Assembly (NCBI GenBank): GCA_019637445.1
Contig: JAHBVS010000001.1
Coordinates: 124,001-188,000, forward strand
Direction: 5' to 3'
Source of the DNA: Gemmatimonadaceae bacterium
Lineage (GTDB): Bacteria; Gemmatimonadota; Gemmatimonadetes; Gemmatimonadales; Gemmatimonadaceae
Length of the DNA stretch: 64,000 bases
Shown: positions 17,327 through 27,063 of the stretch, in pieces
How positions within the stretch are numbered: the stretch's first letter is position 1
How the letters are laid out: the number at the start of each line of letters is the position of its first letter
Notes under the pieces: generated by a model
What the model saw: the letters and a program-made list of their open reading frames with translations, nothing else
Told to the model about the DNA's origin: nothing
Database searches by the model: none
Program-made: the position numbers and the translations under genes

Positions 17327-18442
17327 TCAGCGCGTCCAGATCAGAATCGAGCCGCAGCCGGCGAAATCTGCGTACTCCGCCGGGGCCAGACTGGCCTCGT
17401 AGATCTCCATCCGCTTGGCCATTTGGAGGAGGTTCCGCATCTGGTCCGGGTACACCCCGCCAGGAAAGTTCGAGTTCGGCGCCGGACCCTGCCGCCCGAT
17501 GTTGGCGCCATCCAGGAACACGAGTGGATAGCAACTGCCATTGCCCGTGATCCCGGAGAGATAGCGCAGGGTCAGGATGTCCCCGCGCGGCCCAGAGGAG
17601 CCCCGAATGCGTGTCGAGGCCAGCTTGATGGTGTTCGCCGACGGGATGGCCCAGCGCTTGAAGTAGGCATCGTCGAGGAAGATCCCGACCCCGCTCTTCT
17701 TGCGATCCTCGAAGCCGCGGCGCTCGGCCGTCATGAACGTCTCCTCGATCAGCACCCGATTCAGCTCTTGCACCGGGCGCGGCATCTCGACCTCGCCGAG
17801 GTCGACGAGCGGACCGTCGGGGGAGATGCCAACCACGTGCGGCACGTAACCGATAACCCGAAGTCGGAGCTGAGCCGTGCGTCGCGGGATGCCGTCGAGG
17901 CGGAAGACGCCGCTGCTGTCGGTCGAGACTGGGCCCAATGAGTCGCCCAGGACCTCGATGCTGCCGCGCAACGGGTTGCCGGCGAGCGACACGAGACGGC
18001 CCAGCACCGTCGCGGTGGGTGAGCGCGCGCCGACCACCAGCGAGCGCTCGACCGCCGGAGCGTCACCGATGTCCAGGAGCAGCTGTCCGCTGCCTTCCGT
18101 GTCGCCGTCGGCGCGCACGGCAACCTCCGTGAGGAAGGGCACGCCGCAGAGCGCGTAGGAGCCGTCCGACTTTGTCGTGTCCACGGTTGCGCGCAGCACC
18201 GTCTCGCTCCGCTGCCTGGTGACCACGACCTCGTTCCACAGAGCCGCCACTTGGATGCCGGCGCGTGGCTCGAGGTCCGCGCCGCGGACGACGCCGAAGA
18301 TCAGTCCCTGTTCCTCGGGGAGCGCCGCGCCGCAGGCCGCGCGCTGGAGGAGGATGGCGTCGGGTCCGCGGATGGCCTGGGCGCCGAGTGGCCGGGTGAG
18401 CGCCGCAATCCCGAGCGAGCCGAATGCGATGAGGTGGCGCAC
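17327..18442 (-). CDS. Secreted carboxypeptidase-regulatory-like protein with plug-like C-terminus
   Basis: 371 residues. A signal peptide (hydrophobic to about residue 22, LGAQA cleavage region) is followed by two beta-sandwich segments of the carboxypeptidase-regulatory type (GVVRGADLEPRAGIQVAAL near 50, VLGRLVSLAGNPLRGSIEVL near 150). The last 120 residues resemble a TonB-receptor plug (PLVFLDGANIG, ending CGSILIWTR), but no beta-barrel follows. The GTG start is the only plausible one. Possibly an orphan relative of TonB-dependent receptors; the role is unknown. Confidence 0.75.
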   Translation of the reverse strand: MRHLIAFGSLGIAALTRPLGAQAIRGPDAILLQRAACGAALPEEQGLIFGVVRGADLEPRAGIQVAALWNEVVVTRQRSETVLRATVDTTKSDGSYALCGVPFLTEVAVRADGDTEGSGQLLLDIGDAPAVERSLVVGARSPTATVLGRLVSLAGNPLRGSIEVLGDSLGPVSTDSSGVFRLDGIPRRTAQLRLRVIGYVPHVVGISPDGPLVDLGEVEMPRPVQELNRVLIEETFMTAERRGFEDRKKSGVGIFLDDAYFKRWAIPSANTIKLASTRIRGSSGPRGDILTLRYLSGITGNGSCYPLVFLDGANIGRQGPAPNSNFPGGVYPDQMRNLLQMAKRMEIYEASLAPAEYADFAGCGSILIWTR

Positions 18443-18574
18443 GGTCTTGGGACTCCCGAGGTAGCTCGTTTCGCGTCCAGATCACCACCGGACCATCAGT
18501 GCTCCTGCGCACGACGCTCGCTCTCGGCGCGTCCGACGTCAAGCAGTGCGCGGGGGCCCGCAGCCAAGAGCGCG

Positions 18575-19075
18575 CTAGGCCATCTCCACCAGCGTCGTGC
18601 CCTTCTCCACCGCCTGCCCTGGTTTCACGAGGATCGCCTTCACGGTCCCCGCCGCTGGCGCGCGCAGCTCGTTCTCCATCTTCATCGCTTCCATCACGAC
18701 CACCGGCTGCCCCGCCTCCACCTGCGCGCCGACCTCGACGTGCACCCGCACGATCAACCCCGGCATCGGTGCAATAACCGGCGCCGGCCCCGCCGCTGCA
18801 GCGTTCGCTGCCCGAAGGTCGCGGATGGCGCGCTGGCGCTCGTCCAGCGCCTCGGCTTCCACACGCCAGCCGTCCATCCAGATCACGTAGCGACCCTTGG
18901 GACCTTCGCGACGCGCCACGACCTGATAGCGCAGGCCATCGATGGTCACGACACGCACGGGACTGCCCGGCACCTCGGTCATCGAGGCCGTGCTGGCTGC
19001 TCCCCCAAGCACTGCGGCGCCGTCAGCGAGCATCACCTCGTGCCGTGACCCATCAATGTCGACTACGAAGATCAC
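18575..19075 (-). CDS. Biotin carboxyl carrier protein (biotinyl domain)
   Basis: 166 residues. The C-terminal biotinyl domain is complete, with Lys132 in the EAMKMEN motif. It is preceded by an Ala/Pro linker and an N-terminal region of about 90 residues typical of BCCP-like subunits of acyl-CoA carboxylases. GTG start with GGAG eight bases upstream. It should carry carboxybiotin between the biotin carboxylase (23834-25402) and the carboxyltransferase (25399-26949). Those lie 5 kb upstream on the same strand, separated from it by an RNA methyltransferase and a secreted-protein cassette. Confidence 0.9.
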   Translation of the reverse strand: MIFVVDIDGSRHEVMLADGAAVLGGAASTASMTEVPGSPVRVVTIDGLRYQVVARREGPKGRYVIWMDGWRVEAEALDERQRAIRDLRAANAAAAGPAPVIAPMPGLIVRVHVEVGAQVEAGQPVVVMEAMKMENELRAPAAGTVKAILVKPGQAVEKGTTLVEMA

Positions 19076-19168
19076 AGATTTGACTCCAATGAAGGCAGCG
19101 CCAAGGACACCACGTCCACCGCGCGATCGTCCAATAATACCTTCATCGCCATCGGCAGGACCGGCTGC

Positions 19169-19579
19169 TTACCGTACGCGCCAGGACACGAATCTCGCCG
19201 GCGGGTTCGAACCGAGGGCAATCGTGCCCGCAATACTATCTGACGTCACGAGAACTCCGACGATCTGCAACCGCTCCTCACGTATGCCGATGCGGGTGTC
19301 GATCTCCGCTCGCACTTCCGTTCGGCTGATGGCTCCCCGCAGCCCGGCGACGTTGCCGCCGTGTGACACGTAGTCGCCGAGTATCGAATCGCCATGCTGC
19401 CGCAGAGTAAGTCCGGCATCGCCCAGCCCTCCACGATCCACGACGCGGAGCCGCCATTCTCCCGAGACGTCAGCCCGTCCGGTCGAATCCGGGGTCAGCG
19501 TGCCGAACGCGAGGGGCGCGCACAGCAGCCAGAGGAGAGCGCCCATCACTGCGACCCTTCGCATCAGTACGTTTTGCAT
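19169..19579 (-). CDS. Small exported protein, unknown function
   Basis: 136 residues. A signal peptide (VAVMGALLWLLCAPLAFG) precedes a mostly beta-rich mature part with VSGEWRLRVVDRGG and LTLRQHGDSILGDYVSHGG. This resembles small lipocalin-like or cell-surface beta-barrel modules, but no family is recognised with confidence. ATG start with a GAGG six bases upstream. It follows the propeller gene by 27 bases and is probably the last gene of the cysteine-peptide cassette. Confidence 0.6.
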   Translation of the reverse strand: MQNVLMRRVAVMGALLWLLCAPLAFGTLTPDSTGRADVSGEWRLRVVDRGGLGDAGLTLRQHGDSILGDYVSHGGNVAGLRGAISRTEVRAEIDTRIGIREERLQIVGVLVTSDSIAGTIALGSNPPARFVSWRVR

Positions 19580-19606
19580 TCTAGCCTCAGGAAGAGATAG
19601 TGCCGG

Positions 19607-20761
19607 CTAGGGTGACGGTAGGCGCAAACTACGCACGAACACCCGGCCTTCGTCAGACTCTCCGACGCAGGTAACGGTCTGATCCGCCACCTGTGTGAGG
19701 ATGCATCGCCCTGGCAACTCGAACCGCCCTCGGATTCGACCACGCTGGTCGAGGACGGTCCACCGCTGGCGATGCACCAGAGTGCGTTCAAAATGGCGGA
19801 CCCACACTTCGCCATCATCAGTCAGATATAGACCTGCGAATGCAGGAAACAAGGCGCCATCGAGCATCTCGCGCTGCAGAAGCTCCCAATCCGCACGCCT
19901 GTCGCTCGCTCGGTCACCCCAGAGGAAATCCAGTCGGGCCCGCACGCCTACTTCCGTCAGCGATCGGTCGCCATCACTCACTAGAATGTCGCGAGTCGAG
20001 GACGCGGCGGCCGGTGACAGGGTGAGTGCACCCGTTTCCGAATCTCCAATCGCGATGCCTGCGGACGCTACAGCCACGAACGTCTGACGCCTAAAGGGCG
20101 GCGATGCAAGTACGCGCCGTCCTTGTGATGATGCCCTTGAGAAGACCTCGTCGCCACGGATTGCGGCAATGACGCGCCGCTGCCCCGACGCAAGCTGGAT
20201 TGCGAAGAGCTCATCCTCGGATCGTGCGGCACCACTGGCTGTGGGAGTGCTAAGTGTTCGCCGCAACACCAATTCGCCCTTGGCACCGAAACCCACCGCA
20301 TCGACTGGTGTGTCGAATTGGCCGAGATCGCTCAATGACCACTGTCGCCCCACGCCTCCGGACGTGAGCAGCGACACCCTGCGTTGCGTGCGGTCGTAGA
20401 CCACCAGCGTGTCGCGCGCGAGTCGGCTGACCCAGGCGAAGCCCTCAAACTCCCCGGGCCCGCGCCCGCGTTTTGCAAGTGTGGCGAGGAACGCACCGGA
20501 CGGCGCGAAGTGGCGAAGCTCGCGCGACTGTGCCTCGGCCAGCACGAGCGATCCATCTCCAAGCCGCACTGCCGATACGAGTCGGGCGAATGCCCGCTCC
20601 GGTATGTCGTCCGCGTCGCGCAGCACCGGGTAGCGGTCGTCGGACAGCCGGACGAACTCGGTCTCGGGAGCGTTTAGCGCCACCGTCAACGCCTGCGGGT
20701 CGACCGACCCAATGGGGAACGACAGTGCGATTGACAATGCCAGAAGCAACATCGACTTCAT
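19607..20761 (-). CDS. Secreted six-bladed beta-propeller-like protein
   Basis: 384 residues from the ATG at 20761; a longer open frame exists upstream but would overlap the neighbouring gene. A signal peptide (MLLLALSIALSFPIG) is followed by repeated blade-like strands and the motif RGRGPGEF near residue 95, typical of the six-bladed propeller proteins common in Bacteroidetes and Gemmatimonadetes. It starts 11 bases after the DsbA-like gene. A second protein of this type is at 38049-39182. The ligand is unknown; within this cassette it may bind or present the cysteine-rich peptide. Confidence 0.7.
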   Translation of the reverse strand: MKSMLLLALSIALSFPIGSVDPQALTVALNAPETEFVRLSDDRYPVLRDADDIPERAFARLVSAVRLGDGSLVLAEAQSRELRHFAPSGAFLATLAKRGRGPGEFEGFAWVSRLARDTLVVYDRTQRRVSLLTSGGVGRQWSLSDLGQFDTPVDAVGFGAKGELVLRRTLSTPTASGAARSEDELFAIQLASGQRRVIAAIRGDEVFSRASSQGRRVLASPPFRRQTFVAVASAGIAIGDSETGALTLSPAAASSTRDILVSDGDRSLTEVGVRARLDFLWGDRASDRRADWELLQREMLDGALFPAFAGLYLTDDGEVWVRHFERTLVHRQRWTVLDQRGRIRGRFELPGRCILTQVADQTVTCVGESDEGRVFVRSLRLPSP

Positions 20762-20772
20762 TCCGCGTACGG

Positions 20773-21483
20773 CTAGAGGGTGGACAGCAGCCGGAGGAGG
20801 CTGTCGGAGGGCACGGCGCCAGTGACGCGCTGGCCATTGACGAACATCGTGGGAGTTCCCCTGACGCCGTACTTGCGCGCCAAGAGTGTATCGCTTTGCA
20901 GCCTCATGCGCGTGCGCTCCGACTCGAGACAGCTGCGCCACCTCACGCCGTCCCCCCGGCCGCCGATGCCTGCCAGCGAGTCCAGATGATCGGCGATGTC
21001 AAGTTGCCAGCCGAACGCAGAATCCGCATATGCCTTGGCTCGTCCGTTGAGCGACGCACACTCCGCGCCAAGGGCGATGCGCCAGGCAAGCGGGTGCCGG
21101 CGGGAAGCCGGAGCGTGACGAATGGAGACCGCCACACCGCGAAGTGAGTCGGACTCATGGAGCCGCGTCAGGTCCTTGTGAAGCAGGGCGCAGAATGGGC
21201 ACTGGAAGTCAGTGAAGATGACGACGCGGACGCCTTTCGACGGGCCACCACCGCCTTGACCTGCGGCAGCCCAGAGCTCAGTTGCGCCATCATAGACTTC
21301 CGCAAACTCCCTTGTGGAGAGGGTCTCTCGCGCCGCGCGCCGACCTTCCAGCTTGGACTCGAGTTGCCACCACAGCGCAAGCACGGCGGCTGTGCAGCCG
21401 CCGACGAGAAGCACCGCATCCATCGCAGACACGGCGCGATGTCGCAGTCTCCGCAGTCCACCTGATTCGCGGGTCGCTGTCAT
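20773..21483 (-). CDS. DsbA-like periplasmic thiol-disulfide oxidoreductase
   Basis: 236 residues from an ATG at 21483 that overlaps the previous stop as ATGA. One N-terminal membrane anchor (AVLLVGGCTAAVLALWW) is followed by a thioredoxin fold. The redox motif is CPFC in FTDFQCPFCALLH, and the cis-Pro loop is GTPTMFVNGQRV near the C-terminus, as in the DsbA/Thioredoxin_4 group. Two additional cysteines lie in the helical insertion. Faces the periplasm. Context points to oxidation or isomerisation of disulfides in the six-cysteine peptide made by the first gene of the cassette. Confidence 0.82.
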   Translation of the reverse strand: MTATRESGGLRRLRHRAVSAMDAVLLVGGCTAAVLALWWQLESKLEGRRAARETLSTREFAEVYDGATELWAAAGQGGGGPSKGVRVVIFTDFQCPFCALLHKDLTRLHESDSLRGVAVSIRHAPASRRHPLAWRIALGAECASLNGRAKAYADSAFGWQLDIADHLDSLAGIGGRGDGVRWRSCLESERTRMRLQSDTLLARKYGVRGTPTMFVNGQRVTGAVPSDSLLRLLSTL

Positions 21484-22055
21484 GGGCAGGCGTGTCCGGC
21501 CTGCTGCAGGTCGCGAGGTGCCCATTCCCCCTCAGGCACGACGATTCGACCCTCGGCCACGAGTACGACCATCGGCCAACCCATGACCCCAAAGGACCTG
21601 CTCTCACTCCTCGACGTGAAACCGAATGAGGACCCCGCCAACGAGTACCGCTGCAGGTACGCCAGAGCACCGGTGTCCGCAGGCGTTACCGAGATCCAAC
21701 TCACGGCTGCCGGGTGGGCGCCAAGCAGCAACGAGTCGATGCCGGCCCACTTCGGCGCCATTGACCGACAATACTCGCAGTTCGAGTGAAAGAAGATCAG
21801 CAGGTGGCAGCCGGTGCCAAACACATCGGATGCCGCAGCGGAGGGCGCCGCAGTGCGCACGGCGTTCCGCTCGTGCAGTGAGGCCAGTACGGCTAGCCGC
21901 GACGCCGGGAGGGGAATGCCGGAGTCAAGACGCGCAATCGCTGCGCGCCTCGACTCCGAGCTGACGTCCGCATCTGCGCGCTGCATCAGCACCTGTGCCA
22001 CCAACCCGGCGGCCAAGAGCGCGACAGTGACTCTGGCCAGCGACTTACTCGTCAT
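21480..22055 (-). CDS. Membrane-anchored thioredoxin-like protein
   Basis: 191 residues from the ATG at 22055, which lies inside the end of the cysteine-peptide gene (11-base overlap). An N-terminal hydrophobic anchor (VTVALLAAGLVAQVLM) precedes a thioredoxin fold with redox motif CEYC in FFHSNCEYCRSMAPKW and a cis-Pro in VMGWPMVVLV. It is not a cytosolic thioredoxin: the anchor places the domain outside the inner membrane. Pairing with a DsbA-like protein suggests one partner oxidises and the other reduces or reshuffles. The longer upstream open frame is out of frame with the peptide gene and was rejected. Confidence 0.75.
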   Translation of the reverse strand: MTSKSLARVTVALLAAGLVAQVLMQRADADVSSESRRAAIARLDSGIPLPASRLAVLASLHERNAVRTAAPSAAASDVFGTGCHLLIFFHSNCEYCRSMAPKWAGIDSLLLGAHPAAVSWISVTPADTGALAYLQRYSLAGSSFGFTSRSESRSFGVMGWPMVVLVAEGRIVVPEGEWAPRDLQQAGHACP

Positions 22056-22302
22056 CACCACCGTTGCGGCACACCTGCGGGTAGAGATCGGCGCACGTTT
22101 GCGCAGAGCCCGACAGCTGACATTCGTTGAGGGCAAACTCGTCGGTGCACCGGCACTTCCCGACCTCGTATTCCTCGCACGCGTAGTCCAGCGACAGCGC
22201 GCTCGCCGACTCTGTCGTCGGACCAACTGAGAACCCGAGGTTCGCCGCGACGAGCGCCACGATTGCGAGTCGGTAGAACCAGCCCTTCTGGTGTGCGGAC
22301 AT
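22045..22302 (-). CDS. Small secreted six-cysteine peptide, unknown family
   Basis: 85 residues. The ATG has an excellent AAGGAG seven bases upstream and a textbook promoter at 22333-22361. Residues 6-26 form a signal peptide (basic start, then LAIVALVAANLGF), with a likely cleavage after SASA near residue 35. The mature part of about 50 residues has six cysteines (42, 50, 52, 61, 70, 78), many acidic residues, and ends in GGDDE. It heads a cassette with two thioredoxin-fold proteins and a propeller. It is faintly reminiscent of NVEALA-type small peptides that accompany propellers in Bacteroidetes, but the defining motif is absent. Confidence 0.7.
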   Translation of the reverse strand: MSAHQKGWFYRLAIVALVAANLGFSVGPTTESASALSLDYACEEYEVGKCRCTDEFALNECQLSGSAQTCADLYPQVCRNGGDDE

Positions 22303-22332
22303 TCGCTGCTCCTTGAGGAAGAGTGAACGCCG

Positions 22333-22361
22333 ATGATAAATCTCGTTTCCTGACCTGTCAA
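22333..22361 (-). promoter_or_regulatory. Predicted sigma70-type promoter of the cysteine-peptide cassette
   Basis: On the minus strand TTGACA (22361-22356), 17 bases, TATCAT (22338-22333). The transcript would start near 22326, leaving a short leader with AAGGAG. The surrounding 150 bases are visibly richer in A/T than the rest of the window, which fits an acquired segment. Confidence 0.65.
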
Positions 22362-22496
22362 CGAAGCCTAGGGCCCATTCTGCACAGATATACATTCCAT
22401 TGCGCCACCTCTGTGCTTCTATTCTGATTGGCCGCTTCCGTATCCACACGCGGCATACGGCGCCAAAAAAATTCGCTACCCAGCGCGACGCACCGT

Positions 22497-23831
22497 CTAC
22501 GGAGCCGGCTCCGGTCGCAGTTCGCACAGCGTCTCCAAGTGCGCCGTCTGCGGGAACAGGTCGAAACACTCGATCTCGTGCACTCGCCAGCCCGGCAGGC
22601 GCGCCACGTCGCGCGCCAGCGTCGCGGGATCACAGCTCACATAGATGATGGCCTTCGGCGCGGGCGATGCCGCAGCGAGCAGACTTGTCACCTTCGCATC
22701 CACGCCACTGCGTGGCGGGTTGAGGATCACCACATCAGCCGGCAGATGCGACGCCAACACGTCCTCCACGCGCGCCGCGACGGCGCGTGAGCCGTTCGGC
22801 AATCGCTCGGCCGCGTAGCGCGTGGCCTCCTCGTCCATCTCGATGGCCACGACGCTGACGCCTCGCTCGGCGATTGCGCAGGCCGTGTCGCCCGTTCCGC
22901 TGAAGGCGTCCACGACCCTGCGCGGCGTCTGCGCCATCGCGCGCGCCACGACGGCTGCGTGCAAGCGATTGGCCATCTCCGGATTCACCTGCGCGAAGCT
23001 GGCGCCGGGTTCGCCCGCTGGACGTCGGTCGGCGACGAGTTGGCGTCGCTTGCCCTCGGCCTGCCACCAAACCGCGGACAGATCCGGCAGCGCGTCGAGG
23101 AACTCGGGCAAGGCGTCCCACGCGTGTCCGCCCTCGAGCACGAAATGCGCGCGCTCGCCGATCACGCGGACTGTCCCGCGCAGGCGCGACTCGTCAGGCA
23201 GGTGTTCGGATGCCGCGAGCACGTGACGCCAGGCGGCCAATACCTCAGGCGCGGTGATCAGGCAGTCGTCCAGGGCGAATACCGCCTCTGGATCGTCGAA
23301 GGCGCGGAGTCCGGCGCGCCACTCGCTCGCGCCGCCAGCAAGGCCGCCGGTGCTGCGACGCAACGCCAGCGTGAGCGATCGACGATACCGCCAACCCTCG
23401 CCCGCGTGAATCGGCGGCAACGCGATCTCCCGCTTCGCGATGCGCTGGAACGCGTCACGCAGCATCCTGCGCTTCGCCTCGCGCTGAGCCTCGAGCGAGA
23501 CCTGCTGCCACTGGCAGCCGCCGCAACGGTCCGGCGCCTCGAAGTGCGCACACCCCGGCGGCACGCGATCCGGTCCCGCCTCTACCAGCTCGAGCACGCG
23601 ACCACGCCCCACACGGCCCGTGACCTGCACCTCGGCGCGCACGCGGTCTCCCGGTGCGACACGCGGAGTGAAGACCACCAGCCCCTCGTGCCGCGCGACG
23701 CCGTCGCCACCGGCGGCCACGGACTCGATCTCCAGCGTCAGCAGTTGTGGCGGAGCTGCGGGCAGCTCGCGCGTCGCCGACTGCCCCTTGGCACGCGACG
23801 ACGGCCTCCTGCTCCGATGCCCGCGAGGCAT
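22497..23831 (-). CDS. TrmA/RlmD-family RNA (uracil-5-)-methyltransferase
   Basis: 444 residues from the ATG at 23831, two bases after the biotin carboxylase stop. A TRAM-like domain is followed by an iron-sulfur cluster motif (GCAHFEAPDRCGGCQWQQ, with a later Cys in FALDDCLI). The SAM-binding fold shows VDAFSGTGDTACAIAERG and ILNPPRSGVD, and the catalytic cysteine lies in YVSCDPATLARD. It methylates C5 of a uridine in rRNA or tRNA; which site cannot be told from sequence. It is the last gene of the carboxylase operon before the secreted cassette. Confidence 0.9.
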   Translation of the reverse strand: MPRGHRSRRPSSRAKGQSATRELPAAPPQLLTLEIESVAAGGDGVARHEGLVVFTPRVAPGDRVRAEVQVTGRVGRGRVLELVEAGPDRVPPGCAHFEAPDRCGGCQWQQVSLEAQREAKRRMLRDAFQRIAKREIALPPIHAGEGWRYRRSLTLALRRSTGGLAGGASEWRAGLRAFDDPEAVFALDDCLITAPEVLAAWRHVLAASEHLPDESRLRGTVRVIGERAHFVLEGGHAWDALPEFLDALPDLSAVWWQAEGKRRQLVADRRPAGEPGASFAQVNPEMANRLHAAVVARAMAQTPRRVVDAFSGTGDTACAIAERGVSVVAIEMDEEATRYAAERLPNGSRAVAARVEDVLASHLPADVVILNPPRSGVDAKVTSLLAAASPAPKAIIYVSCDPATLARDVARLPGWRVHEIECFDLFPQTAHLETLCELRPEPAP

Positions 23832-23833
23832 CG

Positions 23834-25398
23834 CTAGCGTAGCCCTTCGCGACGCGCGAGGTCGGTCCAGGCAGTGCGCGTGGTGCTCGGCACACCGCCG
23901 GGACCTGGGATACCAGCCCCACCCTGCGGCGCGGCTCCGGCAGTCGTAGGCGCGCCCATCTGCGGCTTGGAGCCACGGTCGGCTTCTGCAAGCAGCGCGG
24001 CGGCGATCGCCAAGGCCCGCTGCGAATCGGCAGACGGTCGCAGCGCGAGGATCTCCGGTAGCTTCTGCTCGAGCCACTGGATGGTGACGTTCCCGCTGCG
24101 ATAGTCGGGATCGGCCATCATCCGCAGATGGAACTCGCGCGACGTCTCGACGCCAAAGATCACCAACTCGCGCAATGCGCGCTCCATCCGCGCGATCGCC
24201 AGTTCCCGCGACGGCGCGTGCACGATGAGCTTGGCGAGCATCGGATCATAGGAGAGTCCGACCTCGGAGCCCGTAGTGATGCCACCATCCCAGCGCACGC
24301 CAGGCCCCGCCGGCAACTGCAGGTGCGTGATGCGCCCCGTGCTCGGCAGGAATCCATTGGCCGGATCCTCCGAGGTGATACGGCACTCGATAGCCCAGCC
24401 CTGTGGCTCCGGCGTCTCGGTGATCGGCAGCTTCTCGCCCTGCGCGATGCGCAGTTGCCATTGCACCAGGTCGATCCCCATCACGAGCTCGGTCACGGGA
24501 TGCTCGACCTGGATCCGCGTGTTCATCTCGAGGAAGTAGAAATCCCCGTTCTTGTCGAGCAGAAACTCGCAGGTGCCGGCGTTCACGTAGCCGGCGGCCT
24601 TCGCCGCGGCGACAGCCGCGTCGCCCATCTTCTTGCGCAGCGCGGGCGACACGGCAACGCTCGGCGCCTCCTCGATCATCTTCTGGTGCCGGCGCTGGAT
24701 GCTGCATTCGCGCTCGCCCAACGAGATGCAGTTGCCGTGCATGTCGGCGAGCACCTGGATCTCCACGTGCCGTGGGCCTTCGATGTACTTCTCGATGTAG
24801 ACCGCGTCATCGCCAAAAGCGTTCTTCGACTCGCGCTGCGCGGCGCCAAGTGCGCCTTCGATCTCCGTGAGCTCGCGCACCACGCGCATGCCCTTGCCGC
24901 CACCGCCGGCCGCGGCCTTGAGCAGCACCGGCAAGCCGAACTGCTGCGCGAGCTTCTTCGCCTCGGCGGCATCCTTGAGTGCCTTGGTGGTGCCCGGCAC
25001 CACCGGCGTGCCGGCCGAGATTGCCAGCGTGCGCGCCGCGGTCTTGGAGCCCATCGCGGCAATGGCCTCCGCTGGCGGGCCGATCCAGATCAGGCCGGCT
25101 TCGCGCACAGCCTTCGCGAACCACTCGCGTTCGGAGAGAAAGCCGTAGCCGGGGTGGATGGCGTCGGCACCGACCTGCTTGGCGACTTCGATGAGATGGT
25201 CGCCGCGCAGATAGCTCTCGCTCGCGGCAGCGGGTCCGATGTGGACAGCCTCGTCGGCGGCGCGCACGTGTGGCGCAGCGCCATCGGCATCCGAGTACAC
25301 GGCCACCGAGCGGATGCCGAGTTCACGGCAGGCGCGCACGATTCGCAGCGCGATCTCGCCGCGGTTGGCGATGAGGACCTTCTTAATCACTCTCGCGC

Positions 25399-25402
<4 letters not shown>
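23834..25402 (-). CDS. Biotin carboxylase subunit of an acyl-CoA carboxylase
   Basis: ATP-grasp enzyme that carboxylates biotin on the carrier protein. The core begins [20 protein letters not shown]; the ATP-binding stretch [14 protein letters not shown], the catalytic region [18 protein letters not shown] and [13 protein letters not shown] are present. After the core there is no fused biotinyl domain; instead a Gly/Pro/Ala-rich tail of about 45 residues. The start is uncertain: GTG at 25402 overlaps the upstream stop (GTGA), GTG at 25390 gives the usual N-terminus, and GTG at 25414 is also possible. Works with the 25399-26949 and 18575-19075 products. Confidence 0.94.
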
Positions 25403-26949
<1,547 letters not shown>

Positions 26950-26953
26950 GGCG

Positions 26954-26961
26954 GAAACTTA
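26954..26961 (-). promoter_or_regulatory. TAAGTTTC box 4 nt before the carboxyltransferase start
   Basis: The minus-strand octamer ends four bases before the ATG. The identical CTAAGTTTC occurs before rpsO (5172-5179) and, again exactly four bases from an ATG, at 47643-47650. If it is a -10 box, transcription would begin at about the start codon. Confidence 0.45.
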
Positions 26962-27063
26962 GCCAGCAACCCCGAGGCCAGCGATGCACGCCGGGTGCCG
27001 AGACCGCCTCCACGACGACCCAGCGATTGCGTGGAATCGGGCGCGTCCGGCGCCTCCGGCCGG

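Noticed and set aside
22045-22302. Assignment of the cysteine peptide to the NVEALA family
   Set aside because: The NVEALA motif after the hydrophobic segment is not present; only the general layout and the propeller neighbour are similar.
22045-22569. Longer version of the cysteine peptide (174 residues)
   Set aside because: The extra 89 residues have no signal sequence and would begin upstream of the promoter; the ATG at 22302 has the strong ribosome site and signal peptide.
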